From Hoeflea sp. (lineage in GTDB: Bacteria; Pseudomonadota; Alphaproteobacteria; Rhizobiales; Rhizobiaceae), in the NCBI GenBank assembly GCA_019084245.1, contig JAHRFE010000035.1, positions 94,431 to 158,430 of the forward strand: a stretch of 64,000 nucleotides of DNA. Reading direction: 5' to 3'. The notes under the pieces were generated by a model. The model worked only from the letters and a program-made list of their open reading frames with translations, did not search any database and was not told where the DNA came from. This document shows, in pieces, positions 27,108-35,669 of the stretch. Numbering within the stretch: the first letter of the stretch is position 1; every line of letters starts with the position of its first letter. Both the position numbers and the translations under genes were made by a program.

Positions 27108-29270
27108 ATGACAACGCCAGCACCTAACGAGGCCGATGCAGCAATCGCGGCAGGCGTCGACAATGAAATCTTCTCAGCCAACCAGCGCAAGCCCGCCGGG
27201 ACAACCGGACTGATCCTGTCGGCGCTGTGCGTTCTTTACACAGCCTTCCACATCGGGGTGATGAACCTCTATCCGCTCGAGACATGGACCTATCGCCTAA
27301 TCCATGTCGGCGGCGGATTGGTCATCGGCTTCCTGCTGTTTTCGTCGCTGACATTTACCGAGGTTGACGGGGAAAACCGGCGCCGCCGCGACCTGCTGAT
27401 CCTGCCGGGAGTTGGCCTCATCCTTGTGGCCCTGGTGCAGGTGCTGCTGCCCTGGTTTGGCTTGGCGCCCAGCATAGATCAGGCGGCCAATGCTTTGGCC
27501 TGGCGCTGGACTTTCGGTGTCCCGCTGGCCTTGGGAACTGTCTGGATCCTGCTGGTCGGCTGGTTCATGCCTGACGCTCGGCGCGCGCATATTGACCTTG
27601 CCGACATCGCCCTTGCGCTTGCGGCCATCGCCACCACCCTCTACATCATCCACCATGCGCCTTTCCTGCGGCTGCGCGCGGGTACGGCCCTGGCCAAGGA
27701 AGCCGACATGTGGGCGGCGCTGATCGGCGTGGTGCTCATTCTTGAATTGACCCGCCGCATGGCGGGCATGGCGCTGGTCATCATCGCCTCGATCTTCGTG
27801 ATCTACAGCTTCGTCGGACCGTGGTTGCCGGGCATACTCTATCACAAGGGCTACAGCGTCACGCGCTTCTTCACCTATATCTTCACCGACCAGGGCATCC
27901 TGGGGCCGACAACGGCGATCTCGTCCACCTACATCATCCTGTTCGTGGCCTTTGCCGCTTTCCTGCAGGCCAGCCGCGTCGGCGAGTATTTCGTCAACTT
28001 CGCCTTTGCCGTTGCGGGTGACCGGCGGGGCGGCCCGGCCAAGGTGGCTGTCTTCGGCTCCGGCCTGATGGGAATGATCAACGGCACCTCGGCGGGCAAT
28101 GTCGTGGCCACCGGTTCGCTAACCATCCCGCTGATGAAGAAAGTGGGGTACAAACCGCAAACCGCCGCAGCGATCGAGGCGGCGGCCTCCTCTGGCGGGC
28201 AGATTCTGCCGCCGATCATGGGAGCGGGCGCCTTCATCATGTCGGAAATAACCGGCATCGCCTATTCCGAGATCGTGGTTGCGGCGATCATCCCGGCGCT
28301 GCTTTATTTCGTTTCGGTCTATTTCAACGTCGATCTGGCGGCGCAAAAATACAACATGAAGGGACTGCCGCGCGACGAGCTGCCGAAATTCAGCCGTCTG
28401 GCACGCCAAGTCTTCCTGTTTATCCCGATCATCATCCTGATCGGTGCGCTGTTCATGGGCTATTCGGTGATCCGCGCCGGTACTCTCGCAATGGGGGCAG
28501 CCGTCGTGGTGTCCTGGTTGACGCCCTACAAGATGGGTGTGAAGGAAATCCTCTTCGCGCTTGAGATCTCCACAAAGATGACACTGCAATTGGTCGCGGT
28601 TTGTGCCGCGGCAGGCATCATTGTTGGTGTGATCGCTCTGACTGGGCTTGGAACCCGCTTCTCCTCGCTGTTGCTCGGCCTCGCCTCCAACACCCAACTC
28701 CTCGCGCTGTTCTTCGCCATGATCGTTTCGATCATCCTGGGTATGGGTATGCCCACGACCGCCGCCTATGCCGTGGCGGCAAGTGTCATCGCACCAGGGT
28801 TGATCACCATGGGAATTCAACCGCTGACGGCGCATTTCTTCATCTTCTACTTCGCGGTGATGTCGGCCATTACGCCGCCGGTGGCCCTTGCCGCCTATGC
28901 GGGAGCGGCCATCGCACGATCGGATCCGATGAAGACGAGCGTCGAGAGCTTCAAGATGGGTCTGGCAGCCTTCATCGTGCCCTTCATGTTTTTCTCCTCG
29001 CCCGAGTTGCTAATGCAGGGAGAACCGCTGGACATCATTCACGTTGTCCTGGGCGCGCTTCTCGGCGTCTACCTGCTGTCTTCAGCGGTACAGGGGTGGT
29101 ACTTCGGCAATCTGAACATCGTGCTCAGAGGCGTACTCATCGTGGCAGCAATCTCGATGATCCACTCAGGCTTCCTCACCGATGCCATCGGGCTGGGAAC
29201 CGCCGTGCTCGTCTGGGCAATCCAGAAACGGCTCGTGAAGCCCGGAGCGGTTGTCAGAGGCGCCGACTGA
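27108..29270 (+). CDS. TRAP transporter fused permease (4TM + 12TM)
   Basis: 720 residues. The small and large TRAP membrane subunits are fused into one chain, as is normal for TAXI systems. The DctM-type part has GLMGMINGTSAGNVVATGS, EAAASSGGQILPPIMGAGAF and LGMGMPTTAAYAVAASV, the conserved transport and sodium-site regions. GGGGGGAGG at 27093-27101 is a strong ribosome-binding site. Together with the receptor it forms a sodium-driven uptake system for an organic acid. Confidence 0.94.
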   Translation: MTTPAPNEADAAIAAGVDNEIFSANQRKPAGTTGLILSALCVLYTAFHIGVMNLYPLETWTYRLIHVGGGLVIGFLLFSSLTFTEVDGENRRRRDLLILPGVGLILVALVQVLLPWFGLAPSIDQAANALAWRWTFGVPLALGTVWILLVGWFMPDARRAHIDLADIALALAAIATTLYIIHHAPFLRLRAGTALAKEADMWAALIGVVLILELTRRMAGMALVIIASIFVIYSFVGPWLPGILYHKGYSVTRFFTYIFTDQGILGPTTAISSTYIILFVAFAAFLQASRVGEYFVNFAFAVAGDRRGGPAKVAVFGSGLMGMINGTSAGNVVATGSLTIPLMKKVGYKPQTAAAIEAAASSGGQILPPIMGAGAFIMSEITGIAYSEIVVAAIIPALLYFVSVYFNVDLAAQKYNMKGLPRDELPKFSRLARQVFLFIPIIILIGALFMGYSVIRAGTLAMGAAVVVSWLTPYKMGVKEILFALEISTKMTLQLVAVCAAAGIIVGVIALTGLGTRFSSLLLGLASNTQLLALFFAMIVSIILGMGMPTTAAYAVAASVIAPGLITMGIQPLTAHFFIFYFAVMSAITPPVALAAYAGAAIARSDPMKTSVESFKMGLAAFIVPFMFFSSPELLMQGEPLDIIHVVLGALLGVYLLSSAVQGWYFGNLNIVLRGVLIVAAISMIHSGFLTDAIGLGTAVLVWAIQKRLVKPGAVVRGAD

Positions 29271-29357
29271 GATCGTCCTGAGCGGTACGATGAGTGTCCG
29301 CCCATCCACGCGGATCCCGCTCAAGCCCGGATGGAGAGCACCATGCCAATGGCTTCT

Positions 29358-29385
29358 CTTGAAGCTACGCGTTCCATCACTATCG
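29358..29385 (+). promoter_or_regulatory. Candidate promoter for the LysE-family gene
   Basis: CTTGAA at 29358-29363, 16 bases and CTATCG at 29380-29385 resemble the alphaproteobacterial consensus. It lies about 75 bases before the preferred start at 29462. Confidence 0.38.
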
Positions 29386-29461
29386 GGAATGATGGACTGC
29401 AGAAAGTATCATGGTTGGCCGCGTTGCTCGGCTGCATCCGGGGTGGCATCGTCACCGCATC

Positions 29462-30085
29462 ATGTTCGAGCACATCAACTATACCCTGATCATCACTGCA
29501 GCATTCCTGGGGGCAGGTAGTCCCGGACCTTCCACGCTGGCAATCGCCGGCACCGCTATGGCGCATGGGCGTGGGCAGGCTCTTGCCCTGGTGGCAGGCA
29601 TTTCCTCTGGATCCTGGATCTGGTCGATTGCTGCCGCTCTGGGTTTGAGCGCTCTCATGTTCGCCAATGCGTGGGTGTTTGAGCTGTTGAGGTACCTTGG
29701 CGCCGGATATTTGCTGTTTCTTGCCTACAGGAGCGCCCGCAGCGCCCTGTCGCCAACACGGACCCAACTCCGTTCCGTGACGGCGCGAAGCCATCGAAGC
29801 GCCTATGGCAAGGGGCTGGCGATGCATCTGACCAATCCGAAAGCCATCTTGTTTTTTGGCGCCCTCTACTCGGTCGGCGTGCCGGTCACGGCAACAAGGT
29901 GGGAGATAGCGTCCGTGGTGCTTCTTGTCGGTTTGCAGAGCATGGGCATATTCATCGCCTATGCCGTACTTTTCTCCAATCCGAGGGTTGTAGGAGTCTA
30001 TATACGCCTCAGGCGCTGGTTCGAGGGCGCATTCGCAGTGGCGTTCGGCTTTGCCGGACTGAAGCTGCTGACGGCCCGGCTCTGA
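29462..30085 (+). CDS. LysE/RhtB-family exporter
   Basis: 207 residues with about six hydrophobic segments. The family signature GAGSPGPSTLAIAGTAMAHG follows the first segment, and MHLTNPKAILFFGAL is the conserved middle region. Members export amino acids or related metabolites; the substrate is not evident. I start at MFEHINYTLII, which matches the family N-terminus; an ATG at 29411 would add 17 unsupported residues. The ribosome-binding site is weak. Confidence 0.88.
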   Translation: MFEHINYTLIITAAFLGAGSPGPSTLAIAGTAMAHGRGQALALVAGISSGSWIWSIAAALGLSALMFANAWVFELLRYLGAGYLLFLAYRSARSALSPTRTQLRSVTARSHRSAYGKGLAMHLTNPKAILFFGALYSVGVPVTATRWEIASVVLLVGLQSMGIFIAYAVLFSNPRVVGVYIRLRRWFEGAFAVAFGFAGLKLLTARL

Positions 30086-30126
30086 CCGGCCGCATTGGCG
30101 GCAGGGCTAAAACACATCATTCCTGG

Positions 30127-30142
30127 TTAACGCCGCATTAAC
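30127..30142. promoter_or_regulatory. Perfect CtrA-type box, TTAA-N7-TTAAC
   Basis: TTAA at 30127-30130, seven bases and TTAAC at 30138-30142 match the CtrA consensus exactly. It lies between the 3' ends of two convergent genes, so there is no obvious target promoter nearby. Confidence 0.35.
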
Positions 30143-30208
30143 TGTTTTAGCTCAGTCTAATGATCAGACATGCCTCTCCACTCCTCCCAAGAAGAACGGC
30201 ATGACGAT

Positions 30209-30230
30209 GAGGGCGGCGAAAGCCGCCCTC
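30209..30230. terminator. Hairpin terminator between convergent genes
   Basis: GAGGGCGGC (30209-30217), loop GAAA and GCCGCCCTC (30222-30230) form a perfect 9-bp stem with a stable GNRA tetraloop. It directly follows the stop of the minus-strand aminotransferase gene and can serve both directions. Confidence 0.7.
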
Positions 30231-30237
30231 GACCCGT

Positions 30238-31416
30238 TCAGGGCTTCCGCTTTTCCAGAAATTCCCCGACCCGCACAATTGCTTTTTCGATGTTGTCATC
30301 GGAATTGGCGCAGGAGACGCGGATATAGCCTTCGCCCAGCACCCCGAAATCAGGCCCGCCGATCAGCGCGACGCCGGCTTCATCCAGCAATGTGCTGGCA
30401 AGCGGCTTGGCTTTCCAGCCGGTGGCCGAGATGTTCGGAAACGCGTAGAACGCGCCCTTGGGCAGCACGCAGGAGACGCCGGGCAAGGCATTGAGCAGGT
30501 CGGTGACAAGCTTGCGGCGGCGATCAAAGGCCGTGAGCATCTCGGTAACTGTGTCCTGAGGGCCATCGATAGCGGCAATTCCGGCAAATTGCGATGGCGC
30601 ATTGACGCAGGACCAGCAATTGACGGCGAGCTTGCGGGCGTAACCGATCAGGCTATTGGGCCAGATCGACCAGCCCATGCGCCAACCGGTCATGGCCCAG
30701 GTCTTTGACCAGCCGTTGAGTACGATCAGCCGATCGCGAATATCGGGATAGGTGAGAAGTGAGGTGTGGCTCTCGCCGTCATAGGTCATGACGTCGTAGA
30801 TCTCGTCGGACAGAATGGCGACCTGCGGATGGGCGGCAAGGCCCGCCACCAGCTTGTCGATTTCGGCCTTCGGGGTGACGCCGCCGGTCGGGTTGGCCGG
30901 CGAATTGAGGATCAGCAACCGGGTCTCAGGCGTGATCAGGGCGAGCGTCTCCTCCGCTGAAAAGGCAAAGCCGTTTTCCTCGCGCATGGGTACCGGAATC
31001 GGACGCGCGCCGACATGCTCGATCATCGAGCGGTAGATCGGAAAGCCCGGGTCGGGGTAGAGAATGTCGACACCGGGTTCGCCCAGCATCCGGATCGCGG
31101 CATACATGGTGGGCTTGCCGCCAGGCATGATCATTACCGAGTCCGGAGAGATCTCCACCCCAGTCATGGTGAGGGTCCTGCGGCACACCGCCTCGCGCGT
31201 CTGCAGCAGACCGTTGGCGGGTGTGTAGCCATGATGGCCGTCGCGCAAAGCCTTCACCGCCGCCTCAACGATATGCGCCGGCGTCTTGAAGTCCGGCTGG
31301 CCGATGCCGAGATTGATGATATCGCGGCCCTGGTTGGCGAGGTCGGTGGCGCGGGCGAGCACGGCAAAGGCGTTTTCCTCACCTATGCGATCAAAAGCTG
31401 CGACTGGCTGTATCAT
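30238..31416 (-). CDS. Class I/II PLP-dependent aminotransferase
   Basis: 392 residues, aspartate-aminotransferase fold type I. The PLP Lys is in LNGWSKTWAMTGWRMGW; LNSPANPTGGV and LSDEIYDVMTYDG are the family PLP-contact blocks, and the Arg in YIRVSCANS binds the substrate carboxylate. Amino-acid specificity cannot be read from the sequence. Divergent from the GNAT gene at 31501 with an 84-base gap. Confidence 0.92.
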   Translation of the reverse strand: MIQPVAAFDRIGEENAFAVLARATDLANQGRDIINLGIGQPDFKTPAHIVEAAVKALRDGHHGYTPANGLLQTREAVCRRTLTMTGVEISPDSVMIMPGGKPTMYAAIRMLGEPGVDILYPDPGFPIYRSMIEHVGARPIPVPMREENGFAFSAEETLALITPETRLLILNSPANPTGGVTPKAEIDKLVAGLAAHPQVAILSDEIYDVMTYDGESHTSLLTYPDIRDRLIVLNGWSKTWAMTGWRMGWSIWPNSLIGYARKLAVNCWSCVNAPSQFAGIAAIDGPQDTVTEMLTAFDRRRKLVTDLLNALPGVSCVLPKGAFYAFPNISATGWKAKPLASTLLDEAGVALIGGPDFGVLGEGYIRVSCANSDDNIEKAIVRVGEFLEKRKP

Positions 31417-31500
31417 GGGCGTTTTTTCCTCTCCCGGCAGTTGTTTTGTCGAGGCAACTCATGTCCTATCCCGGCGCGAAATTCAATTCAGGCAACACAA

Positions 31501-32178
31501 ATGAGCGATTTAAGCAACTGGACATCCCGCCCGGCACCCGAGGGCTTCTCGGTTACCGGGCGGTATGTGATGATCGAGCCGTTCCGCCGCGATGTGCATG
31601 AAGCCGCGCTGTGGGAAGCCATGGGCGGCCCAGGCATCAACGAGCTCATTCGTTATTTCCCGAATGGACCCTACGATGCCCCCGGACAGCTCTCCGATTG
31701 GCTCGACGCCAATATCCGGGCCGGCATGGTGGTAAGTATCTTCCGCAGCCGCCGCACTGGAGAGATTGTCGGGATGGCGTCCCTCATGCGCGCCGATCCC
31801 GCCAACGGTGTGGTCGAGGTCGGATCGGTTGCGCACGGCGCCGCGATGGCCCGGACGCCGATGTCGACGGAAGCGCATTATCTGATGGCGCGGCACGTGT
31901 TCGAGGCTCTCGGCTATCGCCGCTACGAATGGAAATGTCACAACGACAATGCGCCATCCAAGGTCACGGCGGTCCGTCTCGGGTTCACGTTGGAGGGCGT
32001 GTTCCGCCAGCATATCGTCTCCAAGGGCGCCAACCGCGACACGGCCTGGTTTTCGATGATCGATGGTGAGTGGCCGGCACTCAAACGGGCATTTGAAGCT
32101 TGGCTAGATCCCTTCAATTTTGGTCCCGACGGACAGCAAGTGGTTCGGCTGGAAGATATGAGGCAGGCAGCACCATGA
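31501..32178 (+). CDS. GNAT N-acetyltransferase, RimJ-like
   Basis: 225 residues. RimJ/RimL-type acetyltransferase: GEIVGMASLMRADPANGVVEVG, GAAMARTPMSTEAHYLM and YEWKCHNDNAPSKVTAVRLG (acetyl-CoA and strand-beta7 region), then FTLEGVFRQHIVSKG. I start at the ATG at 31501, which gives the usual N-terminus; the longer frame reads back through the aminotransferase gene. Overlaps the next GNAT gene by four bases (ATGA), so the two are coupled. Confidence 0.87.
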   Translation: MSDLSNWTSRPAPEGFSVTGRYVMIEPFRRDVHEAALWEAMGGPGINELIRYFPNGPYDAPGQLSDWLDANIRAGMVVSIFRSRRTGEIVGMASLMRADPANGVVEVGSVAHGAAMARTPMSTEAHYLMARHVFEALGYRRYEWKCHNDNAPSKVTAVRLGFTLEGVFRQHIVSKGANRDTAWFSMIDGEWPALKRAFEAWLDPFNFGPDGQQVVRLEDMRQAAP

Positions 32179-32651
32179 TGGGCCTCCGGCGCGCAATGGC
32201 TGATGAACGCCAGTTGCTTGAGGATTTCCAGCACGCTGCTTATACGCGTACCGAGGTTGCGGTGGGGGCGCGGGCGATCCCGCTTGAATGGGACTACGGC
32301 GCGATTCTGGATGAGTGCGAGGTCTGGTTTGATGAGGATGCGAAGGTGCTCATTGGCGTGCTGATCCTGCGGATCATGCCGGACCGGCTGTTTCTCGAAT
32401 CGATTGCCACCGCGCCACAAGCGGGAGGATCAGGTCGCGGCCGCTTGTTGCTTGAGGCAACGTTCGAACGGGCGCGGGAGTTGGGATTAAATAGGGTTGG
32501 GCTGATCACTAACAGTCTCAATCCCGCTCTGGCGTGGTACAAGAGGGTGGGCTTTACGATCGACCATGAAGAACAAAAGGCCGGTCGTGTCGTGGTTCAC
32601 ATGTCGGCGAGAGTGCCGGAAACCGGACATGATCCGGAGAGGGAAGATTGA
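32175..32651 (+). CDS. GNAT N-acetyltransferase
   Basis: 158 residues. Acetyl-CoA-binding motif A is LESIATAPQAGGSGRGRLLL (the Q/R-x-x-G-x-G/A pattern), followed by NPALAWYKRVGFTIDHEEQ. The substrate is unknown. Translationally coupled to the RimJ-like gene by an ATGA overlap; its TGA shares one base with the ATG of a 30-codon ORF. Confidence 0.85.
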   Translation: MMGLRRAMADERQLLEDFQHAAYTRTEVAVGARAIPLEWDYGAILDECEVWFDEDAKVLIGVLILRIMPDRLFLESIATAPQAGGSGRGRLLLEATFERARELGLNRVGLITNSLNPALAWYKRVGFTIDHEEQKAGRVVVHMSARVPETGHDPERED

Positions 32652-32743
32652 TGAAAGTTGAGTGCAAGGCCATGGCTCATTCCATAACCCGTCAGTCGCA
32701 GGGTCCCGCGATCGCTGCAGATGGAGCCATGAACCATGAGTGA
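32651..32743 (+). CDS. Possible 30-codon coupled small ORF
   Basis: ATG at 32651 overlaps the GNAT stop (TGATG), and its TGA at 32741-32743 lies inside the next gene, which starts at 32736. AGGGAAG precedes the ATG by a few bases. The predicted peptide (MKVECKAMAHSITRQS...) is polar with no recognised motif. It may only carry ribosomes from the GNAT gene to the small membrane protein gene, or it may be chance. Confidence 0.3.
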   Translation: MKVECKAMAHSITRQSQGPAIAADGAMNHE

Positions 32744-32960
32744 GCGCGGGACTTCAAACCGATCTTCCGCCATTGCGGCTGCCGTCATTCTCGGCGTCAC
32801 TGGGCTGATCTTCTATTACATGCCGGCGATGATGATGTCGCTGTCCGAAGTGTCGCCATGGCTGTCCTATGCACTGGGAATCTTCTTCGTGCTGGCGTTT
32901 TTTGCCGTGTTCTGGCTGCGCGGAAAGCGCCAGCAGAAACGCGAGGAACACCGGGACTAG
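32736..32960 (+). CDS. Small two-helix membrane protein
   Basis: 74 residues, not recognised. Two hydrophobic segments (about residues 12-32 and 42-62) are followed by a strongly charged tail RGKRQQKREEHRD. GGAG at 32719-32722 is a usable ribosome-binding site. It may be co-expressed with the GNAT genes and converges on the NicO gene, seven bases apart. Confidence 0.6.
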   Translation: MSERGTSNRSSAIAAAVILGVTGLIFYYMPAMMMSLSEVSPWLSYALGIFFVLAFFAVFWLRGKRQQKREEHRD

Positions 32961-32967
32961 CTTCCGC

Positions 32968-34020
32968 TCAGGTCTGCAGCGATGCGGCCAGAAGAAGCAG
33001 TCCGAGAGCCATAACGGTGGTCGCGCCGAGGATCTCGATCATCGTGCCGACATGGCCGCCCATCGAGGCGCCGGCCAGGCGTACGGCTGCACCCTTCGCC
33101 ATGACCGCCATCGTGGCCAGTGCCGACACGGTGATCGCGGTGCCGATCGCCATGGCGAACGCCGACATGATTCCCGCCAGCCAGAGCCCGTTCAACATTG
33201 AAAATGTCAGCACGATCAGGGCGCCCGAACAGGGCCTGAGCCCGACCGCCACAACAGCGCCCCAGGCTTCGCGCAGACTGAAGTCCCGGCCGGAGATCAG
33301 GCTGGGATCGGGGAGGTGAGCATGGCCGCAGCTGGAGCAGGCGTCGCCGTGGGAATGATGGTGATCATGTCCATGGGCATGATGATCGTGCTCGTGGTGA
33401 TGTTGATGAGGAGCGTGATGATGCTCGTGGTGGGCGTGCGGTTGCGCTAATGCTAACACCGCCAAAGGCTGGCTGCTTCTCAAGGAAACGAGCTTTCGGC
33501 TGAGCAGCCAGAAGCCAAAGGCAGCGATCAGCGCGTAACTGGCGACTTCCATGAAATGCGTCGCCTGTGTCATCGAAATCGCCAGGCCGCGCAGAAGGTA
33601 ATAGGCGGCGCCCACCACCGCCACTGCGGTTACAGCCTGCAGCATGGAGGACAAAAACGCCAGCAACACGCCACGCCTGAGCGCCACTTCATTGGCAATC
33701 ATGTAGGAGGAGATTACCGCCTTGCCGTGGCCGGGGCCTGCGGCGTGGAACACGCCATAAAGAAACGACAGGCCGATCAGTCCCCACATCTGCCAGGGAT
33801 CGGTCCGCATGGCTTTCAGGTACCCTGTCAGGGATCTGTAGAACGCTTGCTGATGCTGATTGATCCAATTCAGGAACGAGCCGCCAAAGCCGTTCGGTGA
33901 AAAAGACGGCTCGGCAGAGCCGATTCCGAGCGAGGATTGCGCATGCGCCGCCCCGGCCATGAGCACAAAGCCAATGGCCGTGGCCAGGATCAAACGACCG
34001 GCCAACTTGCTCATTTGCAT
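32968..34020 (-). CDS. NicO-family nickel/cobalt transporter with His-rich loop
   Basis: 350 residues. Possible signal or first membrane segment at 8-28; conserved NicO block GVFHAAGPGHGKAVISSY and a second block ALRRGVLLAFLSS. Between membrane segments, around residues 185-235, is a loop dominated by His and Asp, ending in CSSCGHAH, likely metal-binding. The C-terminal GLRPCSGALIVLTF is typical. It moves Ni2+, Co2+ or perhaps Zn2+; direction is not certain. Starts ten bases inside the DUF1007 gene, with which it is coupled. Confidence 0.88.
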   Translation of the reverse strand: MQMSKLAGRLILATAIGFVLMAGAAHAQSSLGIGSAEPSFSPNGFGGSFLNWINQHQQAFYRSLTGYLKAMRTDPWQMWGLIGLSFLYGVFHAAGPGHGKAVISSYMIANEVALRRGVLLAFLSSMLQAVTAVAVVGAAYYLLRGLAISMTQATHFMEVASYALIAAFGFWLLSRKLVSLRSSQPLAVLALAQPHAHHEHHHAPHQHHHEHDHHAHGHDHHHSHGDACSSCGHAHLPDPSLISGRDFSLREAWGAVVAVGLRPCSGALIVLTFSMLNGLWLAGIMSAFAMAIGTAITVSALATMAVMAKGAAVRLAGASMGGHVGTMIEILGATTVMALGLLLLAASLQT

Positions 34021-34670
34021 TCCAGTTCCAGCCGGGTCGCGAGCAGCTTGGAAAGGTCGCCGCTCTCAGTTGTTTCAAAAAAGGCTTCGGTCAAGGACGC
34101 CTGGTTCTGCGCAATGATTTCATCGGGATCCGGGCGGACGACCGTGCGGGTGCACTGCCCGACGGCGCCACCCGTCACCGCCATGTCCTCATCATTGATG
34201 AAATCAAGAGCCGCATACATGGTTGGATCAAACACGCCGACAGTAATCTTGCCCCTGAGCGGCATGCTCATTTCGGGGACCAAGGCGAAGAACATCAGCA
34301 ATTGCCCGTCCTGATAATCAACCTTAATCGTCTCGGGAAGCGAGGTTTTGATGTCTTTCCCATTGACCGTGACGGTGGTGTAATAGTCGAACTCGGCCAA
34401 GGACTGGGTGACCATATCGCCGATGCTGGCGAGTTCCTCAGCGTCGAGTTGCAGATCCGAATTCATGTCGAAATCCATGATGACGCTGGACGAGAAAACC
34501 TCATCAAACCGCCAGACATTGCGCAATTCAGTGATATGGCCATCGGCCGAGGTCTCGATCTCCAGCCGTGCATCGGCGAAGACATGCGGATGCGCCAAGG
34601 CGGGGGCCGGAGCCAGCAAGACTGCAAGAGCCGCGAGGGCAGGCAGTCGCGGCATCAGGTAAGGGGTCAT
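34011..34670 (-). CDS. DUF1007 periplasmic protein
   Basis: 219 residues. Signal peptide ending ...APALA, followed by HPHVFADARLEIETS, which is the normal mature N-terminus of DUF1007 proteins; its His residues may bind metal. DUF1007 genes commonly sit next to NicO-type transporters, as here (10-base overlap), and probably help load or sense the metal. I start at MTPYLMPRLPALAALAVL (34670); the frame is open 29 codons further, but without a signal-peptide pattern. Confidence 0.83.
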   Translation of the reverse strand: MTPYLMPRLPALAALAVLLAPAPALAHPHVFADARLEIETSADGHITELRNVWRFDEVFSSSVIMDFDMNSDLQLDAEELASIGDMVTQSLAEFDYYTTVTVNGKDIKTSLPETIKVDYQDGQLLMFFALVPEMSMPLRGKITVGVFDPTMYAALDFINDEDMAVTGGAVGQCTRTVVRPDPDEIIAQNQASLTEAFFETTESGDLSKLLATRLELECK

Positions 34671-34775
34671 GGTGCGCCGATCTGTTGGTCTCGAATGGAT
34701 GTTTCCCTTGGCAGCAAATATGGACGAAATTTCGACAAGCGCCAGATCCCGCGACAATAGGAATCACCCTCCAAT

Positions 34776-35669
34776 TCAAGGATTGGTTTTGAACCACTGG
34801 CTCAGAAAATCGACAAAAGCGCGAACCTTGGCCGGAAGATAGCGCCGATGCGGGTAAATCGCATAAATCCCACGGTCGGTCAGAAGATAGTCTGCAAGGA
34901 TCGGCACCAGCTTTCCCTGGTCCTGACGCTCCTTGAAAATAAAATCCGGCAAGACGGCGACGCCGAGGCCGGCTTCAGCCGCGCGCATGGCAGTCAGCGG
35001 GCTGTTGACCTCAAGCCGGCCATGCACAGACACCGAGAAAACGGATCCATCCTTGTTTTCGAAAGGCCAGTTGTTCAGCGTCCGGCCATTGGTATCGACA
35101 ATGCAGGGCATGCCGGCCAGTTGGGAAGGATGCGTGATCGGCCCGTGCTGTTCGAGAAACTCAGGCGAGGCGCAGGCGATCAGCGAGAACGCCGAGAGTT
35201 TTCGGGCGATCAAACCCGAATCCTCAAGCCGTGTGATGCGGATTGCCACGTCGTATCCTTCCTCGACGAGATCGACAAAGCGGTCGTCTGAAATGATCTC
35301 CAGCGTCACGTCCGGATGGGCTGCGGCAAAATCAATCAGCGAGCGGCCGATGTCGGCGTCAGCGAAGGTTCGTGGCGCCGACACCCGGATGCGGCCCTTG
35401 AGATCCTTCGAGCCTTCGCGGACAAGATCGGCGAGGTTGTCGATTTCCTTGAGAATGTCCGAGGCGGTCCGGTAATAGGTATGACCGGCTTCTGTGAGTG
35501 AAAATTGACGTGTGGTGCGGTTGAGCAGCAAGGCGCCGAGATCATCTTCAAGCTCGCGGACATATTTCGACAAGAGCGCCTTGGAGCGGCCGACCTTGCG
35601 GGCGGCTGCAGAAAATCCTTCGGCCTCGACCACATCGATAAAGGCGCGAATGCGGGTCAAAGTGTCCAT
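34776..35669 (-). CDS. LysR-family transcriptional regulator
   Basis: 297 residues. N-terminal winged helix (FIDVVEAEGFSAAARKVGRS, then ALLSKYVRELEDDLGALLLNRTTR) and the periplasmic-binding-like effector domain (GRIRVSAPRTFADADIGRSL). I start at MDTLTRIRAF; 33 further codons are open upstream but atypical. The target is unclear: LysR regulators often control a divergent gene, but the nearest is the GNAT gene 550 bases away. It lies 105 bases upstream of the DUF1007 gene on the same strand. Confidence 0.9.
   Translation of the reverse strand: MDTLTRIRAFIDVVEAEGFSAAARKVGRSKALLSKYVRELEDDLGALLLNRTTRQFSLTEAGHTYYRTASDILKEIDNLADLVREGSKDLKGRIRVSAPRTFADADIGRSLIDFAAAHPDVTLEIISDDRFVDLVEEGYDVAIRITRLEDSGLIARKLSAFSLIACASPEFLEQHGPITHPSQLAGMPCIVDTNGRTLNNWPFENKDGSVFSVSVHGRLEVNSPLTAMRAAEAGLGVAVLPDFIFKERQDQGKLVPILADYLLTDRGIYAIYPHRRYLPAKVRAFVDFLSQWFKTNP

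Noticed and set aside
34671-34775. Cobalamin or metal riboswitch before the NicO/DUF1007 operon
   Set aside because: The gap is only 105 bases and shows no box or stem pattern of a known class.
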